Assembly: GCA_902729315.2 (NCBI GenBank)
Contig: LR746276.1
Coordinates: forward strand, 4,758,669 to 4,822,668
Reading direction: 5' to 3'
From: Spirodela intermedia
Lineage: Eukaryota; Streptophyta; Magnoliopsida; Alismatales; Araceae
DNA length: 64,000 nt
The notes under the pieces were generated by a model. That model was not told the DNA's origin. It worked only from the letters and a program-made list of their open reading frames with translations, and did no database searches. Positions 32,930 through 43,900 of this stretch are shown here, piece by piece. The translations under genes and the position numbers were made by a program. Position 1 is the stretch's first letter. Each line of letters starts with the position of its first letter.

Positions 32930-34088
32930 ATGAAACAACATCGAGTAGACAAATCATAACCTCAACAAGGGGTTGTAGAACTGCATGTTATGGAAAGATT
33001 TGAGTAGAAGAGAAGTCTCCAAGACCTATCTAAGCCCTTACCTTAGAGGGCTGCAACTCAAATTAATGCACGTATTGCACCAGGTGCTGAATTTAGATTA
33101 GATTATAGTCTAATTCAGCATCTACCAACCTTTTATGGTCATGGGAATGATGAGTCTTATAATCGCCTCAAAGATTTTTATTTCATGCACTTAACTCTTG
33201 ATGAAGCAATGGATTTGTTTGAGATTGTAAGTGAGTATTATTTTAACAAGATCACACAATCAAAATGTAAGTGAGGTAGAATGTATGAAGTGAAGGGTGT
33301 TGAAACTCCAACAAGAGGTTACAAGATTACATGAGAATTTTGATAAACTTTTTAACTTGTCTCATCTAGCTCCACCTACCCATCAGGTACCTGAGCCCAC
33401 CACTCTCACATGCTTGATATGTATGCTAGTCATACACATTTTGAAAGTAATGTCCTAGTTTTACACATAAACTAGTTAATGCTGTGCATGTACAGCCACA
33501 CTAGAATTTTAATTCTGATAAGGATTACTCATGGAGATTTCACCCAAATTTTTCATGGCATCAACCTTAGGAGCAATCACAACCCCAACCACATTTTTTT
33601 TTCACCACAGCCTTCACGTTTAGTACCTCAATTTCAGAGCCATCATCAACTGAAGCCAAGCACACACCATATGCACATGTCCAAGGACAAAGACTAAATA
33701 AGAGAGGAGACATGATGATTTAAATGCAAGTGATGATGTACCAAATGATATTACAGCAGAAACAATTCTTTATGCAGCAAAGAAAAAAATTGACGAGAGA
33801 ATTGCAGCAACAACATCAACATGATATGGTGCGTTACAAAGAGAGATAGGTAAGGTAGTTGAGTCAAGTGCAAAAAGGATGTTTGGTCAACTCCCTAGCC
33901 AACCTATAGCTAACCTTAGGAACCATCCACAACATAGAGAATAGTCGAGTCACTTGGTTAACCAAGATAAAGCTCAAACGTCCTTTGAGCTTCTTCGCTA
34001 TGAGAAGGCAAATGTCATTTCTATGCTAATTTGATTGATTTGTTATAAGAAGGTAAATGTCATTTCAGATTTAACATTTGACTTCTCA
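32930..34088 (+). mobile_element. Ty3/gypsy gag fragment (Athila/Tat-like), plus strand
   Basis: From ~33050 the translation gives ARIAPGAEFRLDYSLIQHLP, then TFYG and RLKDFYFM, matching the conserved gag N-terminus of Athila/Tat-type elements (pattern: hxPTFxGxxxExPxxHLKEF). Further on, LPSQPIANLRNHPQ (~33890) resembles the end of such gags. It is frameshifted and cut at both ends: copia leader on the left, LTR family A at 34089 on the right. Confidence 0.65.
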
Positions 34089-35454
34089 TTTAATTGATCA
34101 AATTAAGATTTGTAAAATCTAGAAGAATCGTAATTGAATAAAGAATAGTTTGATAGATTTAAATCACACAAATTATTACTAAATAAAGTAAAAATTAAGT
34201 TGAAAGTAAGAATATAGAGCTCTAATGTCATAGTAGTGATGTGTCGACAATGTATCAGAATCCTGAGCATTTGAGAAGATTGTCGTGTAGTGTCCATAGC
34301 CTCAAAACTCTCCTTGGACAAGAACGACATGGACAATCTCTACATCTTCTTACAAAGTCTAAAGATCAATAAAATGAGTCATTAAATCGTCTTCGGCGGC
34401 TATCACTTGACAGAGTAAAAAAACAACGACTTTGTAGCTCTCTAACAGTTGTCACCTGACAGAGAGGAGTTAGATTGAGGTGGGACGCATGTCAAGGAGC
34501 TTCATCCTCATGTCTACGTAACAAGAGAAGGCTCTTCATTGCATTTGATATGCTCTCAAGAGGTGGCGACTCATCTCCCAATAGATCGTCCTCTTCTTGA
34601 TGATGACTTGTTCATCGATCAATCGGAGATGCTTTACTTGATGGACTCACAATTCTTTTATCGCGAATCATTCAACAATTTTAGTAACAATGCTCCGCAA
34701 ATTGTGTTGATGAGATTTTCATCAATGATCAAGTGATTCTAACAGCTTAATCTTTCATCGGTGATATGAAAGAAAGTCATGATTTAATCAGATAAAAGTA
34801 CGCATTTTGGCTCTAGTAAAATTCAAACCCACACCTATCATCCGCTTGCATGAGAGAGATTAAATAAGTACTCTAATACCCTTATAAAGTGACATTATCA
34901 TGGTATACCTTTGTTATAACTAAGGGGTATTTAGGGTATTAAAATAATTAAAACCATTATGGAGAAGTTGTGACTAGTGGTTTAGTTCCACATCAGTTGT
35001 ACGCCAAAGTTTTAGGTAAATATATAGTAATATCATATTTAGAACTAATGAGTCCTTTGCGTGTATGACAACTCTTGTCTCACAGCTAGTTGGCCACTAG
35101 TGATGTGGAAGGGAAGTGGTGCACACGTGCCCCCATTAGTCAATAGCAGCTTGAGCCCTTACTTGCGGCTCCGCCTCGACTATGATTCTGACCCACTTGC
35201 GGCCCCGGCTAGCTAGCGGGTCCTTCCCTTTTTCTATCTTTATATTTTATTTTCTTTTTCTTTATTTATCTCAAAAATAAGATTATAAAAATCATATAAA
35301 TTCACATAAAATCACATAATTAGCCAAAAAATCACATTAATTAACTGAAAACCACTTTTCATAATTTAACACAAATATAAGTCTATTTGTCATTAGTTAA
35401 GGCTAAAATTATATTATTTATGAATTATTAACTCATGATAATAAATACTTATCA
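34089..35454 (-). repeat. 3' LTR, family A, copy 2 (truncated at its distal end)
   Basis: In minus orientation it begins TGATAAGTATTTATTATC directly after a polypurine tract (35467-35455), so this is a 3' LTR of a minus-strand element. It matches the 37613-38861 solo LTR, but its last ~380 bp (left side) are missing. It contains a TTAGTTCCACATCAG block and GATGTGGAAGGGAAGTG. Confidence 0.75.
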
Positions 35455-35467
35455 CACCCCCCAACTT
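35455..35467 (-). other. Polypurine tract of the minus-strand gypsy element
   Basis: On minus reads AAGTTGGGGGGTG, preceded by GGACTAGTAATGA. The same GGACTAG(C/T)AATGA ... TTGGGGGGTG arrangement occurs at 42018-42045 on plus before LTR family B, so it is a conserved 3'-end signature of these elements. Confidence 0.75.
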
Positions 35468-37607
35468 AAATCATTACTAGTCCCTTAGTAATAGAATTAC
35501 GAAAATGAAAATTCACAAATCTCAAACATCATATTTCAATGCATTAAAAAAAAATATAATTAGAAATTATGCACCTCTAGATACTTTAGACTCTTATATC
35601 AAATATTAAGAATGATGTCAAGCACTTAAATACTTAAGCACTCTTTTGGAATAACAATCTTGATTTCACTTTGTTTATTCATATTTTCATTACTTCTTCA
35701 CTCATAGATATAATTCTCAAGATGTTCCAATTATCAATACTCATCCAAGAATAATATTGATCTTACATTTTCCTTTTTTCACAACTTGATCTTTGAAGTT
35801 TATACTATATTTCTTCTTTTTTTTTTCATAGTGAATAAATAGCTTTTCCTGTAGACAAATTTTGATATAAGAATGATGTCTCACACCCTCTATGTGTACT
35901 ATTCGTTTTTAGATTTTTCACATTAGTCTATTATTTTTTTCAAAATAAGTGATTTCTCCTCACAAGTCTTATAGATTAGGGCATACAAATCTCCATTAAA
36001 CTCAAATGATCAATCAAATTTTCACATCAAGTAAATATTATCCATCAAGATTATGAAGTGAAAATCTGTAAAATCAAATCCATGTTATTTATCATGTATT
36101 CAAGGAGTATTTCAACATTTCATGCCACTAAATCATTCTTTTAACTCAATAATAATCTTCCAAGTATCTTTTGGTATCAATCAATCTAATTGATTTAATT
36201 TTCATACATGTAATATGATGTTAAAAATTTATAAATTAGATAGTTCTGATAGTTCTATTTTATGTTTTCAGTTTTATTTTGAGTAATAATGAATTTGTCA
36301 AAAATAAATGAAAACTATCTTCTTTATGGCTGTAATTTTGAATTTCAGTAACATATATTTAGGAGATTGAAATGTGAGAAAAGGGTCTCCAGAATTTTAA
36401 ATTTTGGGTTGTTTTTTCTCTGTTGTTTTTGACAATTTGTAAATTATTTTTTACTATTTCTGACAAAAAATCAAAAAATATATAGTTTTTTTGAATTTTT
36501 TAGTTACTTTTCTAAGTGAGCATGAAAACAAATGCAAACACATGTTTTTTTAATCATCGTACAACATAAGTTAAGACTTAATAATTCACCCCCCAACTTA
36601 AAAATGACATTGTACTCAATGACACAGAAAAATCAGAATAGAATATGCAGAAAATATAATTTTCAAGTGAAGCACTAAAAGTGTTGTCATAAAGGATAAA
36701 GTTTAGAAAGACATCACCTCCAACTCGTTTTTAATTTTTCACTTCATCTTACACTCCTCTTCATGTACTTTTTCAAATAAAATAAAATAAAAAATAAATG
36801 TAGAAAGAAATACTGCAAAATCTAAGAAATGCATAACTTAAAAAAAAACAAAATGAAATAAAAAGCATGGGTTACCTCCTATGCAGCACTGAATTTGATG
36901 TCTTCAACTAGACAACTCTTAGATCATATAAGATGATCTATGGCCATCAAAATATATTTGTATCCCAAGGTATGTTTCATGATATTCTTTTCAAATACAA
37001 CATAAATTCATGTGCCTCATATATATACCTTGACATGCTTTCAATCAAAATAAAATAAAATTAATAAAATTTTCTCAAAAATAATATTTTCATTTTAAAA
37101 AGAACATTTCTTCATTTTTATCTTGTTTTGTAAGGCTCTCATTCATTAGTAAATACTTTCTATTAATAGACCATAAAATGTAATTAGGCCATATAATTTG
37201 CACATTAGCTCTTACCTAATCTAAATCTTTTTCATCTAAATTCACATCTCTAATTCTTCCACTCACCCATTTTATAATGTATTCTTTAATCTTCATAATC
37301 TTCCCTTGCCCTATTTTATCTTCCCTACATATTTGTTCAATTTGAATTTGTGAGGAGTGAAATATTTCAAGCTTAGACATAATTTTAATGGGCTGTGATT
37401 TTGAAGGATGGAAGAATTGTCTACTTTAATCTTAGGTCTAATGAATTCATTAAAATTCAAATTTTCTCCTCTAAAGTTATCTCTATATTCATATTCATTA
37501 TTTTTGTTTCTCCTCATTAGTTGAATCAACTCTTTTTTCTAGCTTTTCGTTTCTCAACTCATCAAAGTCTTCATCTTCCCAACAGATGTCTTCTAATTTT
37601 AATGTAT
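35468..37607 (-). mobile_element. 3' internal part of the minus-strand Athila/Tat-like element
   Basis: Continues the gag reading seen at 38867-40590 once the solo LTR is removed. It then runs through non-coding sequence with AGGAGGTAACCCATGC (minus, ~36869-36884), close to the GGGAGGCAACCCA string typical of the region before the 3' LTR in plant Athila/Tat elements. Pol is absent, so the element was internally deleted. Confidence 0.65.
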
Positions 37608-37612
37608 GATAT

Positions 37613-38861
37613 TGACGTGACTCAGTCGTTGTATAATAAATCATGCAAATTTAAAATTTATCAAACTAGAAAATATGATTTTTCGGATATTTAGAAGTAT
37701 TTCTGAACAAATATATCAATTATAATTCAATAAAACTTCTAAAAAATAGTAGTAATTTTCCAGATCGATCACAGGGATGTAATATAATATCTGGTAATTA
37801 TTCAAAATTTTCCTCAATGAATACGATTTTTTATGAATTTTATACTAGGAAATGAAAAGGAACTATATTTAAAATTCACGAAAAAAAGGAAATAAAGGTG
37901 TGTACATCAGGATGACGTCAGCGCCCGGTGAACACGAATCGGGTGAAAATAGAGTTCCGCCCGACGATTCTTACCTAAGCGATTATAGACGATTTAATTG
38001 ATCAAATTAAGATCTATAAAAGCCAGAAGAATCCTAATAAAATGGAGTATATCTTGGTAAATTTGAAATCAACAAATTATCACTAAATGAAGCGTAAAGT
38101 AAGTTGAAAGTAGGAAAACAGAGTTCCGGCGTCGCAGTGGCGATGTGTTGGCAATGCACCGGAATCTTGAGCATTCAGGAGGATCGTCGTGTAGTGTCCA
38201 CGACCTCAAAGGCTCTCCTTGGACAAGGACGACGTGGGCAATCTCTAGATCTCTTTGCGAAGTCTAGAAATCAATGAAGTGGGTCGTCGAATCGTCTCCA
38301 GCGGCTGTCACCCGACGGAGTGGAAAAACAGCGACTTTGCGGCTCTCCGGCGGCTGTCACCCGACGGAGAATTTGTGAGTAAAAAAGTATGAGTTTTGGC
38401 TCTGAGGAGACTCGAACCCGCGCCGGTTGCCCACCCTTTTTAAGGAAGGTGTGATGCAGGTTTAGTCCCACATTGGTTGTGGGCTGATTTTTCGCGTGAA
38501 TATATACTAATGTTACATTTTTAAGCAAGTCCCTTCTCTCGCGTGTACGACCACTCCTTGCCCCACAACCGGCTTGCCACCGGTGATGTGGAAGGGGAGT
38601 GGCACACACGTGCCCCTATCGGTCCAAGCTGCTTGAGCCCCTGCTCGCGGCTACTCCCTGACTGAGCTTCCAACCTGCTTGCGGGCCCGGCTGGCTGGCA
38701 GGTCCGCCTTGTGTAAAATCACATAAATACTCAAATATTCACATTAATCAACTAAAAACCACTTTTCAAACTTTAACACAAATATAAGTCTATTTATCAT
38801 GAGGTAAGGCTAAAACTATATTATTTACTAATAATTAACTCATGATAATGAAGACTTATCA
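37613..38861 (-). mobile_element. Solo LTR, family A, copy 3, with target-site duplication
   Basis: 1249 bp with TG...CA ends: on plus TGACGTGACTCAG ... GACTTATCA, read in minus as TGATAAGTC ... TCACGTCA. It is flanked by a perfect 5-bp direct repeat GATAT (37608-37612 and 38862-38866). It has no internal region, no PBS and no PPT. It is the least decayed copy of family A in the window and sits inside the older gag. Confidence 0.85.
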
Positions 38862-38866
38862 GATAT

Positions 38867-40590
38867 GCATCATCATCCTCACTATCAACATCCATGGCTG
38901 TAAAATTCTAATTATATTTATTAATTTCATCTCTTAGATCTCCCAAATCAACTAATTTTTCCTCACCTGAAATATGTTTTTCCTCATTTCTATCCTTACT
39001 CCTTTCTACTAAAATTTGAATGATTTTTTCATGATCAGCTGTTATTTCTTCATCTAAAGGCTCTTTCTCTTCATCATCTTCATTATATTCATTCATCACT
39101 TATGAACAATAAATGATTTTATTCAGATTTTCTATGACTATATTTTCAATCTTAATATTCTCATTTACTTCTAATGACTCATCTATTTCTTTTAATATTT
39201 GGGAATAAGGATCAAGTAAAATATTCTCACTCAATGTATTCAATGTTCTAATATTTTTATTTCATGAGTTTTTTCTTAAATTTGTCCAACTAGACTCTTT
39301 TTACTGAAATCCTACCATTGGACAATTTCTTAAATCTTCTATGGGCTGACTAGGTGGATATCATCCCTCTTCTCTCTTATTCTCAAAAGTCTCTATAAAT
39401 TATTTTTGCTGCAACATCATTTGTTTCATTATTTTCTATATCATTTGGCTAATTTGCTGCATCATATCCATAAAATCAGGTTGGATTTGAGAGGGCTGAT
39501 TTTTCTAAAATGTGTTCCTGTTTTGGACAAAATTCAGAATCTAAATTGGGTCTAAGTGCTTCTAGATTTTGAATATTATCTGGGTTTCTCTATGAAAAAT
39601 TATTCTTTCAATTAAGATTATAAGAATTAGAAAAATATTCCCTATTTTTACTAAAATTGTGAGATCCTTGCACTTGCTCCTACCTAGGCTGAAATGATTG
39701 ATTATAATATTAAAATTTGAAATAATTATTTTCACCATACACAAGACATGTAATATATGTATTAAATTGAAGGTTAGGAGGCTTTCTAATATTGTCAATA
39801 AGTAAATCAAGTTTCTTTAATCTTTGATTAATCTAATTAATCTCAGTTTTTAAATTAGAATCATCATCATAATACAATTCATAAATTTCTTTCTTCTTAT
39901 TCCTATCATATAACTCAAAAGAGGCTTGGTCTCTAGAATTTTCACTTAAATTCTCATAAAAGTTGTAAATCTTATCAAGAGTTTTCTCCATAAAAGCTCC
40001 TCCACATATAGAATTAACTATATTTCTTTGTTGTTGTAATAATCCATCATAAAAAATTGTATTGAGCTAGCACTTGGGTATAGCATAATGAGGATAGTTT
40101 TTAAGTAAATCTTTAAATTTTTCTCATGTCTCATGCAAAGTTTCTTTTGGCCTTTGAGCAAAACTCCATATATGTTTTCTCATATTTTGAGTTTTTCCTA
40201 GAGATAATTTTTTTGAAGAAAAACATGTTCTATGTTTTTCCAACTAGCTAATTCTTTGTTTAATGTGGATAACTAATAACTAGCCTTTTCCCTAAGTGTA
40301 TGAGGAAATAATTTGATCTTAATAATTTTTGATATAACTTGAGAGAGATTAACTAAATCACAAACCATATGAATTTTTTTTAAATGCTGATGAGGTTTAT
40401 CTAAAGGTAATCCATGAAAATCAAAGAGTATTTAAAAAATTCTTAGATTTATTTTGAATTTAATAGTGGGTGCTAATGGGACTCTAATATTGAATGCTTG
40501 TTGATATGAATCAAGGATGTAATAATTTTTCATAGTCATGTGATTATTATTAGTTTGACCTGTAGTTCCTTCAAGATCCATCAAAATTAA
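38867..40590 (-). pseudogene. gag of a minus-strand Athila/Tat-like Ty3/gypsy element
   Basis: Starts at an ATG near 40588 (MDLEGTTGQTNNN). On minus, conserved gag blocks appear in order: FDFHGLPLDKPHQHLKK, KLFPHTLREKASY, LSTLNKELASWK, IWSFAQRPKETLHE, ICGGAFMEKTLDKIYNFYEN, SRDQASFELYDRNKKKE. They lie in shifting frames with in-frame stops, and an acidic Glu/Asp-rich part follows near 39090. It is not functional. The 5' side is cut close to the ATG by unrelated sequence. Confidence 0.8.
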
Positions 40591-40799
40591 TTTTTCTTTC
40601 AGATTTTTAGTTTTGGATGAAATAGTAAAAATATTTTATAGCCTTAGATATAAGGATCTTCTACCATGCATAAAAATCAATAAATTCGAGGAAAAAGTTT
40701 AATAACTATTACCGTCCTTTAGTGTATTCTAGTCCTTGTCTTGTTGCTCTTCATTTTTTTTATTAAATTTTTTTGTAAGAAGAAAATAAAACAAGAGTT

Positions 40800-41250
40800 A
40801 ATTTGTATGATTTAAAGCTATCAAACTATCCTTCATTTAATTACGATTCTTCTTGCTTTTACAAATCTTAATTTGACCAATTAAATCGTATGTAATCACT
40901 TATATAAGAATTACCAGATGAAACTCTATTTTCACTTGATTCTCATTCGTTGGGTGCTGACATCATCTTGATGTCCACACCCTTATTTCCCTTTTTCATA
41001 TATTTTAAATATATTTTATTTTTATTTATTAATCTAAAATTCATAAAACAAATTATTCTTTGAGAAAAATTTCAAAAAGTTGTCTGATATTATATTATAT
41101 CTTTTTGATTGATCTAGAAAATTTTCATTATTTTTGAAACTTTTATTGAATTATAATTGTAGTTTTTTAGTAATATTTCTAAATATTCGAAAATTAGTAT
41201 TTTCTTCTATAAATTTTAAATTTACATATTTTACTATACAACGACTAAGT
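40800..41250 (+). repeat. LTR family A, distal third, inverted copy
   Basis: Reverse complement of about 37613-38080: it shares CGACTAAGTCAAGTCA against CGACTGAGTCACGTCA at the end, plus the TAATATAATATC and GATGATGTCAGCACCC blocks. It therefore points opposite to copies 1-3 and opposite to the adjacent gag, so it is not that gag's 5' LTR. It is truncated at 40800. Confidence 0.7.
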
Positions 41251-42045
41251 CAAGTCACAACTCGTTCACCTCTCTTAAGTTAGTGTTGATTAAGCTTACC
41301 TGAAAATCCATTTTGTGTGTAATAGAACTTGTGCCACCTTTTTTGACAACTAATATTTATGACAAAGTGAACCCCTTGAGTCATAGAGGGATACAAAATC
41401 TCTTGGGGGAAATAAGCTGCTTAACTATTTTAGGTAACACATGGGAAGGATAAGTGCCAACATTATTAAAAAAAAACTGAAGTGTGAACTTGAAAAGATA
41501 CATAGGGAACATGTCGAGACATCAAGGTATCTCTCTCGTTGTGAGTATTTGAGTGAAATACTTTGCTTAAGAATGATGCAAAAGGGTAGAACCTGAAGAA
41601 CATAGTGAGTGTGCTGTGAGACACCAAGGCATTTCTCTCGTCATAGGTATTGAAGAAGAACTCCCTATATCTATATGTTGCAGAAGAAAAATAGCCTCCC
41701 ATGTGTTATAGCCACTATACTCATAGCCTATGTAGACAAGGGGTTACACATTCTATACTCCATGCATACTATTATGTCGAGTAGAGAGAGGTGAAATTTT
41801 CTTAGTTATTTAGTATGCTTACTATTATGTAGAGCATAGAGAAGCGTGCTTAAGATATTTTGACACCAAGGGCACCAAGTTTGTTTGCATGTGCTTAACA
41901 TCTATCTTAGAATTGTTTGAGAAGGATCACTCATCTCAGCTTCGATAGATGTTTAAGTCATGTCTATTTGAATTATTTTGTGGTCTTAAGATATAATTTA
42001 CATTTCTATTGCTCAAGGACTAGCAATGACTCAAATTGGGGGGTG
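41251..42045 (+). mobile_element. 3' internal remnant and PPT of a plus-strand gypsy element
   Basis: Non-coding, ending in CAAGGACTAGCAATGACTC then AAATTGGGGGGTG, a polypurine tract at the start of LTR family B. It contains two diverged copies of a short segment around GTGAGTGTG/CACCAAGGCATTTCTCTCG (about 41500-41650). Confidence 0.6.
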
Positions 42046-43900
42046 TGCTAACATATAGATTATGCATGTTAAGTATGACATAATTTGGACAATTAATGCT
42101 TAATTTTATATAAACTTAAATTTAACTCTACATAAAATAAGTGAAGCATAATTTATGATGAATGTTCTAAATACATGTTTAATTTTTTAATTTTCCATAT
42201 TTTCTATAACATGTGTATTCATTTGATTATATTTTTCACTTGAATATTAATCATAAATAAAATGCCATTTGATGTCTAAAATATAATTTGAATCTTATAT
42301 AATTATTTAATATGGTCAAAGAATTTTTCCTGAATTCACGATATTTTTCGCATTTTTTTAGTATTATAAGATTTATTTCAAGTTTAAATAAATATTCCAA
42401 AGGTTTTTCTAATTTTTTGGAATTTTCTATTAAATCAGAATTAATATCAGTGCTTTGAATCATGATTGTTTAAAATATAAAACATAATACAGATGGTCAT
42501 AAACTCATGTAGAGTTTAAGATCTACCATGTTGATTTCTCCTTTATGCTTAATTTATTATATTTATTTATTTAAGAGGTAATGGGCTTTAATTTAATATT
42601 AGTTTTCAGGTCATATTAGGCCCATGGGCTAGCTGGACAGCCCACATTAATTAAGGAGGAGGCCCAACAAGAAGAAGGCATTTTCTTCCTTAATTAGAGG
42701 GAGGGGTATGTGGCACCATCTAATCAGCCACACCCCTCTCCCTCATTAAAAAACCCTTGGGACTATCTCAGCTCCTCAATCAGCCCAATCCAAGGGCCGA
42801 GATAAGTCCTAGGGTGAGGAAAGTGAGGATACACCCTAGCAGCCATCCACCCTTAGGCTGCCCTTGGAGAGAGAAATCTAATCCAAGGGCTATGCACTCT
42901 CCCCCATGATCTAAGGGCTGAGAATGGGTACAACCAAGGGGAGAATAAAGAGTGATCTAGAAGAGAGAGAGAAGGTCATTCTGCTCATAGGAGAGGGGTG
43001 CCCAAGAGGGAGAAGAGGAGATCTCCAAGAACTTCACTCCTTGAGCCAATCCAGGAACTCTAAGGAGGGATCCGTTTGAGCACTCCAAAAAATATATAAA
43101 AGGCATCTTTAATGTATTTGGTTCTGATATTTTGTATTACATTTTATTTTGGATGAATGAGTTTTATGTTCTTATTATATTGTCTCCTTGAGACCTTCTT
43201 GGTGAGAAAGAGCTGATATGATTGAAGAGTAGGTAGGGATTCAATTCTTTGATCCCTAGAGTGATATTTGGTTGATCCTAGAATAGAATTCAATCCTTCT
43301 ACCCTTCTCTTACTTCTCTTGATGTACGTGGATCTCTTGATTTATTAAGATTGATCACATTTCTAAGAGTGAGCAAGGTAGGGCTGATTTAGGATACTTT
43401 AGATCCTTTTATTTATCCTTCTCCTTCTAGATTGTTTTGCTCCTTTGATTCATCAAAGTTGAACATTCATTGAAAGTCGAGGACAAGGAGAGGCTAAGAA
43501 GTAGTTTAAGAGTAGGTTAATCTACTTTATTCTTTTTATTGATCCCTTTGTGACATAAAAAGATCTAGAAATATTAGAGTTTATTTATGTACATTAGGAT
43601 TAAAGAATTCATAATCATCTCATATTTTACTATTTGTTTCTCACTTATTTCTCTTCTCTTGGCAACTAAAAAATCATTAAAAGAAGATTTATCTATTCCC
43701 CCTTTAGTATGTCTAAGTCAACTCTATTCTATCTCCTCATCTCATTCTTTATAAAAAAATCAATTGTCATTAAAAGTTAAATCTCTCCTAAGTTTAGATA
43801 ACTCCCTGTGGTTCAACTTAGATACTTCTTAAACTATACTCATTAGTATCATTAGGAAGACATCCAAACATTATAAAATTTTATCTTTTCCACTCCTTAG
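42046..43900 (+). repeat. 3' LTR, family B
   Basis: Starts TGCTAACATATAGATTATGC right after the PPT. The part 42281-43213 matches 27346-28369. Further right, CTCCCTGTGGTTCAACTTAG (~43801-43820) resembles the terminal region of Tat/Athila LTRs. The right end is uncertain, and I could not identify a target duplication. Confidence 0.65.

Noticed and set aside
40790-41250. 5' LTR for the minus-strand gag at 40590
   Set aside because: Position fits, but the orientation is opposite to LTR copies 1-3, whose direction is fixed by the PPT at 35455-35467.
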